A DNA stretch of 29,791 bases from Bacillota bacterium (GTDB lineage: Bacteria; Bacillota; Bacilli; Paenibacillales; NBRC-103111). Made by a program: the position numbers and the translations under genes. Positions 14,468-22,977 of this stretch are shown here, in pieces. A model generated the notes under the pieces. It worked only from the letters and a program-made list of their open reading frames with translations. It did not search any database and had not been told where the DNA came from. The DNA is taken from contig JAEWMH010000069.1 of assembly GCA_023393235.1 (NCBI GenBank), forward strand, positions 1 to 29,791, in the 5' to 3' direction. Within the stretch, counting starts at the first letter, position 1; each line of letters begins with the position of its first letter.

Positions 14468-15055
14468 TTATTTCTTCTGAATCAGAATCATCGTTTCTTC
14501 ATTGGGATTGCAATCCAGAGGGTACACATTGATGGCCACAGGCATGAAGGCAAAAATCTGCGTCATAACCTCATTCCAATCCACCCAATGGTTGAGAAAA
14601 CCGTCATGATGCTCCACACCGCGGAAGGTGGTGGAGCTTAGTCCGTAGAAGAAATTGACCAGAACATATTTGGAGCTGACCCGGTACAGCTCGGTGAAGC
14701 CCCTCCCCCAATCCTGCAGATGGTTCAGCACATCCTTGCAGTAGACAAGCTCGAAGCTCCCATCCTGAAACGGCAGTTTGTGAATATCGCCCTGTATGAA
14801 TTTGCCTCCGGGATATTGGCTCGTGCAGTAATCGACCATATTCTGGGTCATGTCCACACCCGTGTAGTCAATGGCGGGCCGGCTGCTGACAGCCCCGACA
14901 TAATCCACGCCGGGGCCGCATCCAACCTCGAGCATCCGGTTAATATTCAGCTGGTTAAGCAAAGCCCTGTACAATTGCCGGACCGGCTTGTTATACCCCT
15001 CATTGGCGGATTGCAAAAATTCCCTAGGATTGACATGCTCCCAATAGTTGTTCAC
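14468..15055 (-). CDS. Class I SAM-dependent methyltransferase
   Basis: A 195-aa protein with the Rossmann methyltransferase core. Motif I is MLEVGCGPGVDYVG (about 41-54), followed by an acidic residue in DYTGVDMT. Motif II/III is FELVYCKDVLNHLQDW. No membrane segment or cofactor domain is present. The GTG at 15055 has GAGGAGG 8 nt upstream. It lies at the end of the long glycan operon after a 57-aa protein. It probably methylates a sugar or a surface protein, but the acceptor cannot be read. Confidence 0.87.
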   Translation of the reverse strand: MNNYWEHVNPREFLQSANEGYNKPVRQLYRALLNQLNINRMLEVGCGPGVDYVGAVSSRPAIDYTGVDMTQNMVDYCTSQYPGGKFIQGDIHKLPFQDGSFELVYCKDVLNHLQDWGRGFTELYRVSSKYVLVNFFYGLSSTTFRGVEHHDGFLNHWVDWNEVMTQIFAFMPVAINVYPLDCNPNEETMILIQKK

Positions 15056-15070
15056 TGCTTAGTCCTCCTC

Positions 15071-15244
15071 TCATTTATGCGGTAAAAAGGTATAGATCGC
15101 CATATCCGGAAGCAGGTAATCCTTGGGCAATCCGGAATAAATCCGGTTCCACACGTAATAATCCACCCATAGGGGATCGCTGGTTTGAACAGCGAACCTC
15201 CGGTTATACAAATCTCCGAGCACCTTAAACCGGTCATCCTGCAT
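15071..15244 (-). CDS. Conserved-looking 57-aa small protein
   Basis: A small gene in the gap between the methyltransferase and the GT4. The ATG at 15244 has a perfect AAGGAGG 7 nt upstream, and TGA ends it at 15071. The product opens MQDDRFKVLGDLYNRRFAVQ, is rich in aromatic residues and Asp (WVDYYVWNRIYSG, DMAIYTFLPHK) and has no signal or TM segment. The longer open frame on the same strand here starts without a ribosome binding site. I do not recognise the family. The tight spacing (15 bp to the next start, 24 bp from the previous stop) supports a real operon member. Confidence 0.72.
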   Translation of the reverse strand: MQDDRFKVLGDLYNRRFAVQTSDPLWVDYYVWNRIYSGLPKDYLLPDMAIYTFLPHK

Positions 15245-15268
15245 GGCTAAACCTCCTTCAATCCTCTG

Positions 15269-16498
15269 TCAGGCCTTGCCTGAAGTCTCCATGACCTGCC
15301 GGTATACATCCAGCAGACGCCCGATCATCAGATCCAGAGACCAGTGCCTGCGGGCCCAGCTTTGAGCCTGCTGCCCCAATGACGTCCTGAAGTCATCATC
15401 CTCCAACAGCTGCTTCAGCTGCTGGAAGAGGGTCACAACGTCTCCTACCGGAGAGATCATGCCGGTCACCCCATGCTCCACCATCTCAGGGAGGCCGGCG
15501 GCGGAGGATACCAGAACAGGCAAACCCGCCATTTGCGCCTCCATAACCGAAAAGGGCTGGTTATCCTGAAGACAGCAATGCACGAAAATATCCGACTGGC
15601 TAAGCAAGGCGGGGACATCGGAGCGGTTGCCCAAAAAAGCCACCTCCTGCTGGAGGCCCAGCCTCCGGGTCTGCTCCTCCAGAGCCGTCCGCTGGTCTCC
15701 GTCCCCCACAATCCAGCAAACCCAGTCTGACCGGGCTTGCTTCAATGTGGCCAGCGCATCGATCAGAATATGGACACCCTTGATAAAAACAAGGCGGGCC
15801 GGAAAAATAATCACCTTTTTCCCCGGAGGGCGCGCAATATCGGTGCCGGCGGCAACCTTCTCCCAGAACGGCTCCGTATCCAGCCCGTATTGGAATACCG
15901 CCACCTTTTCCGGAGATACCCCGAATTGGCTGACCAGCATATCCCGCTGCCAATGATTGGCCGTGATGGACAGATCCGTCCCGGAAGCCCCGTAATACTC
16001 CATGGCCTTGAAATAGTTATAGGCCGGGCTGTTCTCATGGATGCCCAGCTCCGGATGCAGCTTGAAGTGGGAAAACATCTCCGTAGCCACCGAGCCGTGA
16101 ATATGGGATACCAGGGGCGTCCCCTTCGGCTTCACCCGGGCCAAAGCGCGGGCCGAAATCACATCCTGGGTGTGGATCACATCATATTGCTCCAGACCGA
16201 AATAAACGGCGGAGAGCTCTAGGCAGTAGCGGTCATATTCGTTCTGCCAGATAACCGGCTGCTCGAACAGATAGGGGTAGAGGTTGGGGTTCAGCTTCGT
16301 TTCCAGCATGGGAGACAAATATTTTTTGTCCAACGAAATCCCCTTGTTATAGAGGTGGAAGCTTTTGTAGTCGGGACTGTTCCCCAGCACATCCACCTCA
16401 TGCCCCATCCGCTCCAGCCGGTTGCGGATTTGATTCATGAAGGTCCACACGCCGCCGATATGGGGGATCAGCCAATAGGTCGCCAACAATATTTTCAT
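15269..16498 (-). CDS. Glycosyltransferase, GT4 (group 1) family
   Basis: A 409-aa GT-B transferase. The N-terminal domain begins MKILLATYWLIPHIGGVWTF and carries the H-x-H segment LVSHIHGSVATEMF. The donor domain begins near KVIIFPARLVFIKGVHILIDAL. The E-x7-E motif is altered: the usual first Glu is Asp in DNQPFSVMEAQMAGLPVLVS. The rest of the fold looks intact, so it is probably active. The ATG at 16498 has GAGGAGG 8 nt upstream. It follows two GT2 genes in the same operon. The acceptor and donor are unknown. Confidence 0.88.
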   Translation of the reverse strand: MKILLATYWLIPHIGGVWTFMNQIRNRLERMGHEVDVLGNSPDYKSFHLYNKGISLDKKYLSPMLETKLNPNLYPYLFEQPVIWQNEYDRYCLELSAVYFGLEQYDVIHTQDVISARALARVKPKGTPLVSHIHGSVATEMFSHFKLHPELGIHENSPAYNYFKAMEYYGASGTDLSITANHWQRDMLVSQFGVSPEKVAVFQYGLDTEPFWEKVAAGTDIARPPGKKVIIFPARLVFIKGVHILIDALATLKQARSDWVCWIVGDGDQRTALEEQTRRLGLQQEVAFLGNRSDVPALLSQSDIFVHCCLQDNQPFSVMEAQMAGLPVLVSSAAGLPEMVEHGVTGMISPVGDVVTLFQQLKQLLEDDDFRTSLGQQAQSWARRHWSLDLMIGRLLDVYRQVMETSGKA

Positions 16499-16517
16499 TC
16501 ATGGTTCCTCCTCGCCG

Positions 16518-17228
16518 TTACAGGCGTTCAAGCAATTGCTGCATCCGGTCCTTGTAAACCGCATGCACCCGGAAGAACTCCTCCAGCAGTTCCGGCCGGT
16601 AGCGGATAGAGCCCATTTGGTCATGAAACCGGTAAACCGTCAAGGCCTCCGGCAAATAGTGCAGCTTGATTCCATTAACCGCCAGCCGCAGCCACATCTC
16701 ATAATCCTGGGTGTACGGCAGGTTTTCGTTAAACAAGCCGTATTTGAAAAACAGCTCCTTTTTGCACATCATGGTGCAGCCGTTTATGGGGTTGTAGTTG
16801 GCAAGGAGCCGGTAAATATCGTTGTGCTGCGTGACGGGAGTGCCGGCGAAGCTCTCCGTCACTACATCGTCCTTATCCATGACGGCGTATGCAGTGAAGG
16901 AAAACTCCGCATGGCTGCGCCTCATAAATCCCAGCTGGCGGGCCACCTTATCCGGCTTATACATATCATCCGAGCTCAACCAGGTCACGTACTCGCCGGT
17001 GGCGTTCAGAATACCGAAATTCATGGCGCTGGCGGTTCCGCCGTTGCTCTTCCGGTAATAGAGAAGGTGGTCTGCGTAAGGTGTAATCAGCTCCATATGC
17101 CGGGTCGAGCCGTCATCCACCACGATAATCTCCAGGTTGGGATAGCTCTGGTCCATCACGCTTTGGATGGCCCGCCCGATATACGGACAGTTGTAAAAGG
17201 GAATGACGACCGTTACCTTCGGATTCAT
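16518..17228 (-). CDS. Glycosyltransferase, GT2 family (tandem copy A)
   Basis: A 236-aa GT-A transferase. It has the N-terminal strand KVTVVIPFYN, the first acidic motif IVVDDGS near residue 37, and the metal-binding WLSSDDMY near 90. The NGCTMMCKKELFFKYG and YTQDYEMWLRL segments complete the core. No membrane segment, so it is cytoplasmic. The ATG at 17228 has GAGGAGG 6 nt upstream. It lies 11 bp after a paralogue, with which it aligns over its whole length. Confidence 0.9.
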   Translation of the reverse strand: MNPKVTVVIPFYNCPYIGRAIQSVMDQSYPNLEIIVVDDGSTRHMELITPYADHLLYYRKSNGGTASAMNFGILNATGEYVTWLSSDDMYKPDKVARQLGFMRRSHAEFSFTAYAVMDKDDVVTESFAGTPVTQHNDIYRLLANYNPINGCTMMCKKELFFKYGLFNENLPYTQDYEMWLRLAVNGIKLHYLPEALTVYRFHDQMGSIRYRPELLEEFFRVHAVYKDRMQQLLERL

Positions 17229-17239
17229 GCCGCACCTCC

Positions 17240-17956
17240 TCAATACGGCGTTGCCAAAGCCAGCGCCTCCAGCCGGTGGCGGAAGGTATTCTGCACGGCC
17301 TGGACTTCCGCCAGAATATGCGGTTTGAACCGCATGGTTCCCATTTGGTCATGCCAGCGGTATTTGGTCAGGGGTTCATCCAAGAAATGTATGGGTACAC
17401 CGGACAGCAGGGCACGGATCCAATACTCATAATCCTGGGTATAGCGTAAGCTTTCGTCGAACACCCCCACCCGCGCCACCAATTCCTTCTTGAACATGAC
17501 GGTGCAGCCGTTGATGGGGTCGCAGGTAGCGAAGGCCCGGATGAATTCGCTTTGGGAGGGATAGCGGACCGCTTGCGCGTGAGCCGTCACATGCCCCCAT
17601 TCGTTGATCTGGTCGAAGGCGGTAAAGGATAGGAGCGAATTATGTTGCTGCATGAATGCCAGCTGGCGGGCAATTTTATGGGGATAGAACAAATCATCGG
17701 AGCTGAGCCAGGCGATATAATCGCCGGAGGACATCCGGACGCCGTGATTGATGGCGCTGGCTGTCCCTCCATTGGCTTTGCCCAAATAATGGATTCGGGA
17801 CACATAGGGATTGATTCTGTCTTGGTACAGGGTGGAGCCATCATCCACCACGATAACCTCCAGGTTGGGGTAGGTTTGCCCAAGGGCGCTGGAGATGGCC
17901 TGTTCCACGTAGGGATCATTATAAAAAGGAATGACAATGGTCACTCTGGGAAGCAT
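17240..17956 (-). CDS. Glycosyltransferase, GT2 family (tandem copy B)
   Basis: A 238-aa GT-A transferase and clear paralogue of the next gene. Shared blocks are VIPFYN, SYPNLE/TYPNLE, VVDDGST, NGGTASA, WLSSDD, NPINGCT/DPINGCT, LRYTQDYEYW and the C-terminal Y-R-W-H-D-Q-M-G. The divergence of about half the residues points to an old duplication with different donor or acceptor choice. The ATG at 17956 has a GAGGAGG site upstream. It follows the SDR gene by 43 bp and is probably in the same transcript. Confidence 0.9.
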   Translation of the reverse strand: MLPRVTIVIPFYNDPYVEQAISSALGQTYPNLEVIVVDDGSTLYQDRINPYVSRIHYLGKANGGTASAINHGVRMSSGDYIAWLSSDDLFYPHKIARQLAFMQQHNSLLSFTAFDQINEWGHVTAHAQAVRYPSQSEFIRAFATCDPINGCTVMFKKELVARVGVFDESLRYTQDYEYWIRALLSGVPIHFLDEPLTKYRWHDQMGTMRFKPHILAEVQAVQNTFRHRLEALALATPY

Positions 17957-17999
17957 GGCATGGTTCCTCCTCTTCTATCTGGTGCGGCGGGTACACGGC

Positions 18000-18896
18000 C
18001 TATATCAAGGCCTCCCTGTAGAAATCAAGCGCATCCGACAGCGATTGGGCAAAAGGGACGGACGGTGACCAGCCCAGGCTTTGGGTCATGGCGGCATCCA
18101 TGGGAAGCGGCGGGGGAAGCGGCGCGGTTTGCCCCACCTCGATGGGAAGCGTAAGAGAGGTCAACCCTTGGTATGTGACCACCAGGTCTCCAAGGGAACG
18201 CATGGTGCCGGAGCAGACCGGGTAGACGGTGCCGGACTGGCCGGCTTCCAGAATGACGCGGTATGCGGCTACGGCATCCCGGACGTCCAGATAATCCCTC
18301 TTTTCATGCCACGACGACAGCCGGAAGACAGAGGTATCCGTCGCCTTCTCCCAACGGGCGATCCGGGCGGCCAGAAGCCCGCAGATGCCGTTGGAGCGGC
18401 CGGGACCGATGAGATTGGAGGGTTTGGCTACCAGCACATCCTGGCTGTACAGGAAGCTCCAGGCCTGGGCGGTCAGCACCTGCATGGTTTTGGCCAGACT
18501 GTACGGGTGCAGGGGCTGGGGAGAATCGCTTAAGTCAAACCCCAGCATGGAGCCCGCTACCAGCAGCCGGCAGTTGGCGAGCCCCCGCAGAGCCTCCAGT
18601 AAATACAGGGTGGACAGGAGATTGGCCTCCATACATCCCAGCGGATCCTTCCATGAATCCGCCACAGCATTCCTTCCTGCCAGATGGAGCACAAAGCGGG
18701 GCTGCGTTTCCTCCACCAGCCGCTTGACCTCCGCCTTGTCGGTGAGATCGCAGACATAGAGACGGCCCTCTGGCGGATCCCCGTCCTCCCTCCGGACGGC
18801 TGCTGCCACCGAATAGCCGTGAGCGGCAAAATGCCGGCAGGCATGGCGGCCGGTAAAGCCGCCTGCCCCCGTAATCAAAACCGTGCTCTCCTTCAT
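18000..18896 (-). CDS. NAD(P)-dependent SDR, nucleotide-sugar reductase/epimerase
   Basis: A 298-aa extended SDR. The Rossmann motif GAGGFTG is at residues 10-16. The catalytic Y-S-L-A-K lies near 132-136 in HPYSLAKTMQV. The best resemblance is to GDP-4-keto-6-deoxymannose reductase (RMD) and related 4-keto-sugar reductases. It starts with an ATGA overlap on the 4,6-dehydratase gene, so it probably acts on that enzyme's 4-keto product. It lacks the cupin domain of CapF/FnlB, so it is not a plain FnlB. The RmlD-like enzyme at 25076 is an alternative reductase for the same step. Confidence 0.85.
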   Translation of the reverse strand: MKESTVLITGAGGFTGRHACRHFAAHGYSVAAAVRREDGDPPEGRLYVCDLTDKAEVKRLVEETQPRFVLHLAGRNAVADSWKDPLGCMEANLLSTLYLLEALRGLANCRLLVAGSMLGFDLSDSPQPLHPYSLAKTMQVLTAQAWSFLYSQDVLVAKPSNLIGPGRSNGICGLLAARIARWEKATDTSVFRLSSWHEKRDYLDVRDAVAAYRVILEAGQSGTVYPVCSGTMRSLGDLVVTYQGLTSLTLPIEVGQTAPLPPPLPMDAAMTQSLGWSPSVPFAQSLSDALDFYREALI

Positions 18897-19882
18897 TCGG
18901 GAAGGAAGCCTCCTTTAATCAGAAGCTCCCGGATTTGGTCTTTGTCCATGAGGGATTGGCTGGAGCAGAAGCTGCTGATTTCAGCCTTGGGATAAGAAGC
19001 GTACCGGTCCTTGATGCCGGGAATTTCCAGGGTGGGCAGGATCACCAGATATTGCTCGTCAAAAAGAACCGTGGTCTGGCTTTCGAATTCGGTCAGCAGA
19101 ATTTCATGGATCTTCTCGCCCGGCCGGACGCCCAGCTCCACCATTTCCACCTCCGGCTTGCCCATGGCTTCACCCAATACCAGAGCCAGATCGGTAATTT
19201 TGCAGGTAGGCATCATCATGACGAAGGTTTCCCCGCCGATGCTGGCTTCCGTTGCCTTGAACAGCAGGCTGATGGCCTCCTGCAGAGTGAGGAAGAAGCG
19301 GGTCATGGCCATGTCGGTAATGCCCACCCGTCCTTTCTCCCGGATCTGCTTCATGAACAGATGGATAACGCTGCCGTTGGTACCCAGCACATTGCCGCCC
19401 CGCACGCAGACGAATTCCGTATCCCCTTGCAGCAGATTGGCGTGAATGATCAGCTTTTCGCCGATCGCCTTGGTCATGCCATAGAAGTTGGAAGGATTGG
19501 CGGCTTTATCGGTGGAGATGTAGACAACCTTCTTCACCTTGTTCTCAATGGCGGCCTCAATGACATATTGGGTGCCCAGCACATTGGTTTTCATGGCCTC
19601 ATAGGGCTGCTCCTCGCACACCGGCACATGCTTCAGCGCAGCCAGATGGAAGACATAATCAATCTGTGCGCATGCCCGGACCAGCGCTTCCTTATCCCGG
19701 ATGTCCCCGATGACGAAGGTCAGTCTGCGGTCCTCGAAGGTGCGCATCATAGCCACCTGGCTGGATTCGTTCCTTGAGAAGATGATGACCTCCTTGGGAT
19801 CAAAATCCAGCAGCTGCCTGACCAACTCATACCCCCAGGAGCCGGTGCCGCCTGTCACCAAAATTCTCTTGTCACGAAACAT
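18893..19882 (-). CDS. UDP-GlcNAc 4,6-dehydratase (PseB/CapE/FlaA1 type)
   Basis: A 329-aa polysaccharide-biosynthesis SDR without membrane domains. GGTGSWG (residues 10-16) binds NAD. STDKAANPSNFYGMTKAIGEK holds the Thr-Asp-Lys and Y-x-x-x-K catalytic groups; the Tyr is as in PseB and FlaA1, whereas CapE and WbjB often have Met there. The family converts UDP-GlcNAc to a UDP-4-keto-6-deoxy sugar, often with C5 inversion. The aminotransferase and other genes of the Pse pathway are absent here. It overlaps the 2-epimerase gene by 11 bp and the SDR by 4 bp, forming a tight three-enzyme cassette. The ATG at 19882 has AGGAGGG upstream. Confidence 0.9.
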   Translation of the reverse strand: MFRDKRILVTGGTGSWGYELVRQLLDFDPKEVIIFSRNESSQVAMMRTFEDRRLTFVIGDIRDKEALVRACAQIDYVFHLAALKHVPVCEEQPYEAMKTNVLGTQYVIEAAIENKVKKVVYISTDKAANPSNFYGMTKAIGEKLIIHANLLQGDTEFVCVRGGNVLGTNGSVIHLFMKQIREKGRVGITDMAMTRFFLTLQEAISLLFKATEASIGGETFVMMMPTCKITDLALVLGEAMGKPEVEMVELGVRPGEKIHEILLTEFESQTTVLFDEQYLVILPTLEIPGIKDRYASYPKAEISSFCSSQSLMDKDQIRELLIKGGFLPE

Positions 19883-20966
19883 ACCCTTTCCCTCCTAATA
19901 AGAATTTAACAACCTTGGCAGATACATCCGTATCCAGATACCCTTGCGGACAATCCCAATCCGTTGGCATGGCCATCATTACCTGGGCCGCGCTTTCAAT
20001 GCGGTCCGCATCCACCCCGGATACCACATTGCTGCCGCAGTCCACCGTCTCCGGCCGTTCGGTGCTGTTGCGCACCGTCACTGTCGGCACACGGAAGATG
20101 CAGCATTCCTCCTGAACGGTTCCGCTGTCCGTGAGGACGCAGGCCGCATGCTGCTCCAGCTTGACGAAGTCGAAGAAGCCGAAGGGCTCGTGGAATTCCA
20201 CCAGCGGATGAATCTTCAGGCCGCTCAATGCGGCCAGCCTTGACCGGGTTCTGGGATGGACGGAGAGAATAATCCGAAGTGCGGTGTTTTTGGCGATGCG
20301 GTTCAAACCTTCCATAATCTCCCGGAGCGGCTCGGCCCGGTCTACGTTCTCCGCCCGGTGGATGGTAGCCAGGAGGTAATGCCCGGAAGCCAACTCCAGC
20401 GTCTGCATCACCGTGCTTGCTTCGATCCGGTCCCGGTAATGGGACAGGACCTCGTATATGGGGTTGCCGGTAAGGATAATCCGGTGGCTGGGAAAACCCT
20501 CCCGGACCAAATGGTCCTTGCTCTGCCGGGTATACGGCATATTGTACGAGGAGATGGCATCAATTACCCTCCGGTTCTTCTCTTCAGGAACGGACAGATC
20601 ATAACAGCGGTTGCCCGCTTCCATATGCACCACCGGGATACCCATACGCTCCGCCAGGATGGCCGACAACGCGCTGTTGGTATCTCCCAGAAGAAGCACC
20701 TTGTCGGGTTTCTCCGCCTGGAGAATCTCTTCGATCCGCTGGAACATGATCGCCATCTGGCTGCCGAGAGACTCCTGTTTTTCCGACAATATATAATCCG
20801 GCTTCCGCAGCCCCAGCTCCTTGAAGAAAACCTCGCTTAAGGAATAGGTGAAGTTTTGCCCCGTATGAATAACGGTGTGTTTGGCTGCAAGCTGATCCAG
20901 CTTCTTCATTACGAGAGAGAGCCGGATAATTTCCGGTCTGGTGCCCAGAACCGTCACGATCTTCAT
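19872..20966 (-). CDS. wecB: UDP-N-acetylglucosamine 2-epimerase, non-hydrolysing (WbjD/FnlC-like)
   Basis: A 364-aa GT-B fold epimerase. The N-terminus MKIVTVLGTRPEIIRLSLVM is typical. The block HMEAGNRCYDLSVPEEKNRR resembles WbjD/FnlC-type enzymes more than classical MnaA, where it usually reads H-V-E-A-G-L-R-T. The TDSGTVQEE motif near residue 275 binds the UDP moiety. It therefore probably inverts C2 of a 6-deoxy-amino sugar made by the next two enzymes. Start ATG at 20966 is 4 bp after the GT4 stop, with GGGTGAT upstream. Confidence 0.9.
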   Translation of the reverse strand: MKIVTVLGTRPEIIRLSLVMKKLDQLAAKHTVIHTGQNFTYSLSEVFFKELGLRKPDYILSEKQESLGSQMAIMFQRIEEILQAEKPDKVLLLGDTNSALSAILAERMGIPVVHMEAGNRCYDLSVPEEKNRRVIDAISSYNMPYTRQSKDHLVREGFPSHRIILTGNPIYEVLSHYRDRIEASTVMQTLELASGHYLLATIHRAENVDRAEPLREIMEGLNRIAKNTALRIILSVHPRTRSRLAALSGLKIHPLVEFHEPFGFFDFVKLEQHAACVLTDSGTVQEECCIFRVPTVTVRNSTERPETVDCGSNVVSGVDADRIESAAQVMMAMPTDWDCPQGYLDTDVSAKVVKFLLGGKGYVS

Positions 20967-20970
20967 ACGA

Positions 20971-22647
20971 TCACCCGCTTTTTTTGATTTTCCTCCGTTT
21001 GGCGTAGCCGGTGCTCCTTCGGGCAGCCGCAGCGCTCCTTCCTTTGCGCCCGGCGGTTTTGGAGGAGCCCCGCCTGGCTTTGGGTGGAGCGGACCTTTTC
21101 TTCCGGGCCAGGAGACGCTGCCCCTTGCCCCTCCAGGCCTGTAGTTTGCGGTGGCGCCCCCTCAGACGCCGGGAGCCGGCTTTTGCCCTGCGTCCTCGCA
21201 GCTGTTTAGCCCGGCCCGGTGGCGGAGGTTGGCCTGTGCCCAGAACACCGCCCATGGGAATCCGGCCCAGATAGCCGTCATCCAGGGTAAGCACCTCGTC
21301 AAACCGGAAGCCCTTGGCACGGAACACGGACTCTTCGGAGAAGAGATACCGGCAGCCATACTCCAGCAAATAAACAGCGGGGGCTGAGCCCTTCAGCAGC
21401 AGGGCGGGTTTCTGCAAAAGCGCTTCTTGGGGCAGCGGACGGGGACCCAGTGACGGAAGGCTGCCGGCGGCCTCCTGCAGCCAATCTCCCAGTCTCAGCC
21501 GGTAGGAGTCGATCCCGAAGGCTTTCTCCACTGCGAGGCTGTTGCGGGTGCCCCAGCTTTGGATAAAGCTGCCCTTGACCAGAAGGGAACCTACTGTGTC
21601 GATCAAACCCCGGATATTGCCCTTCTCCACCAGATAGCTGCCGTTGCCGGTCAGCATCATGATTTCGCCCAGCCCTCCGGAGTTGTACGTCACCACCATT
21701 TTGCCGAAGATCAGCCCCTCCAGCGCCGTCATGCCGAAGCCCTCTTCTATCAGGCTGGGGATAACCAGGATATCCATAGCCGGATAAATCTGCTGGATCT
21801 GCATTTCGAACGATTGGAAGTAAAAGCGGCTCAGGAGCCCGGACAACCGGATCTGCTCCAGACATTTGGCGTAATAGCCCACATCCGTCATTTTGCCTGC
21901 TACCATAAACCGGAGATCGGGGTAAGCCGCCCCCAAGTCAATGGCCATTTGGATAAAATGCTCCAGACCCTTATTGGGATAAATATCCGAGGATACATAT
22001 CCGATCACCCGGTGGGAGTCATTCCAGCCGATTTCCTCCCGTTTGCCGCTGCGGTAGACGAGCCACAGCTCCCGCTCCAGCTCGTGGTCACTCCAGGAGG
22101 GGTACAAAATGCGGATTTTCTTCTCTCCCGGGGTTCCCCGGAAGGGCTGGAGGGAGGCATGGGATATTCCGATGATCCAATCCGAATACGCGTTGATGAT
22201 ATCCGTCGAATATGACGTGTAGCGGTTGCTTTGAATTTGCTCCGTCATCATCCAGCCTACGGGAATTCCCAAGGAGCGGGAGATCCAGGCAGGCATCAGA
22301 TTGACACAGGTGTTGACAATGGCCAGGTCCGGGTGCCGCTCCAGCATAAGGGTCAGAAGCGACTGGACCGCATCTCCGTTATCCCGGATGAATCCCTCCA
22401 GCTCCTGGCGGAAATAAGGCCCCGGCGCATAAACTTCATAAAAATTGGGATACGAAACCACGATGGTGGAGATGCCTCTTGCTCTTGCCTCCGCCGCAAG
22501 CAGCCCTTCGCTGGGTACAACCAGCGTGCAGTCATGGCTGCCCCGCAGCTCGGTGGCAAAAAACAGCAGAAGCTTCTCTGCTCCGGTAATATGCGTCTCG
22601 GAGCAAATGTGGGAAAACAGCATGATGTTCAACCGGATGGCGGTCAT
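20971..22647 (-). CDS. GT4 glycosyltransferase with a long Arg/Lys-rich C-terminal tail
   Basis: A 558-aa protein. Residues 1 to about 380 form a GT4 transferase: HICSETHITGAEKLLLFF near the N-terminus, VIGYVSSDIYPNKGLEHFI at the donor domain, and a complete E-x7-E in EEGFGMTALEGLIFGKMVV. Residues of about 385-475 are a linker with a second small segment. The last 85 residues are a low-complexity basic tail with repeated R-R, K-R, S-A, G-R units ending KRRKIKKSG. The family normally ends near 400 aa, so the tail is an addition. It resembles the basic part of the 83-aa protein encoded just upstream. The ATG at 22647 has AGGAGGTGAT 9 nt upstream. It heads the large minus-strand operon. Confidence 0.88.
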   Translation of the reverse strand: MTAIRLNIMLFSHICSETHITGAEKLLLFFATELRGSHDCTLVVPSEGLLAAEARARGISTIVVSYPNFYEVYAPGPYFRQELEGFIRDNGDAVQSLLTLMLERHPDLAIVNTCVNLMPAWISRSLGIPVGWMMTEQIQSNRYTSYSTDIINAYSDWIIGISHASLQPFRGTPGEKKIRILYPSWSDHELERELWLVYRSGKREEIGWNDSHRVIGYVSSDIYPNKGLEHFIQMAIDLGAAYPDLRFMVAGKMTDVGYYAKCLEQIRLSGLLSRFYFQSFEMQIQQIYPAMDILVIPSLIEEGFGMTALEGLIFGKMVVTYNSGGLGEIMMLTGNGSYLVEKGNIRGLIDTVGSLLVKGSFIQSWGTRNSLAVEKAFGIDSYRLRLGDWLQEAAGSLPSLGPRPLPQEALLQKPALLLKGSAPAVYLLEYGCRYLFSEESVFRAKGFRFDEVLTLDDGYLGRIPMGGVLGTGQPPPPGRAKQLRGRRAKAGSRRLRGRHRKLQAWRGKGQRLLARKKRSAPPKARRGSSKTAGRKGRSAAAARRSTGYAKRRKIKKSG

Positions 22648-22769
22648 GTTTGGCGTATCACCTCCTAAGAGTTTTGCAGGCCGGGGAAGACCGGTATTCC
22701 GGCCTCTGCCGGCCGCAGCCCCTTCGACGAACAGACCCCATCGGCGTTTGGCGGGTGTTCTGCGAATAG

Positions 22770-22778
22770 TACAATATA
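22770..22778 (-). promoter_or_regulatory. Possible mother-cell -10 element of the large glycan operon
   Basis: TATATTGTA on the minus strand is one mismatch from CATAnnnTA. It lies in the otherwise empty 22,648-22,880 gap, about 120 bp before the GT4 start. The -35 is unclear. Apart from this and the terminator I see nothing in the gap; a 107-codon frame there lacks a ribosome binding site and family features. Confidence 0.25.
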
Positions 22779-22880
22779 TTAGGGAGACAACCTACTGGGC
22801 ACGACAGTTGACCCTCCGGCATTCGTACAAATTTTGGAATGGCCGGTTTTGTCCAACATGGGGAAGCCGCATTTCCCCAT

Positions 22881-22939
22881 AAAAAGGCGGCGAAACGGGA
22901 ATAGGGAAGGCCGCTTCCATTATTCCTTGCTTCGCCGCC
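22881..22939 (-). terminator. Long-stem terminator after the 83-aa gene
   Basis: On the minus strand GGCGGCGAA/TTCGCCGCC (22931-22939 with 22886-22894) and an inner GGAATA/TATTCC form a long stem followed by TTTTT (22881-22885). It ends the single-gene transcript of the 83-aa protein. Confidence 0.88.
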
Positions 22940-22977
22940 CCGGGAAGGCGGTCTGACAATGGGCGGACCGGCCCGCT

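Noticed and set aside
15052..15237. 61-codon minus-strand open frame
   Set aside because: It has no ribosome binding site; the overlapping 57-aa frame at 15071-15244 has a perfect one.
18893..19882. Full pseudaminic acid pathway based on the PseB-like active site
   Set aside because: No PseC aminotransferase, PseH, PseG, PseI or PseF gene is in the window; the overlapping partners fit L-FucNAc or L-QuiNAc synthesis better.
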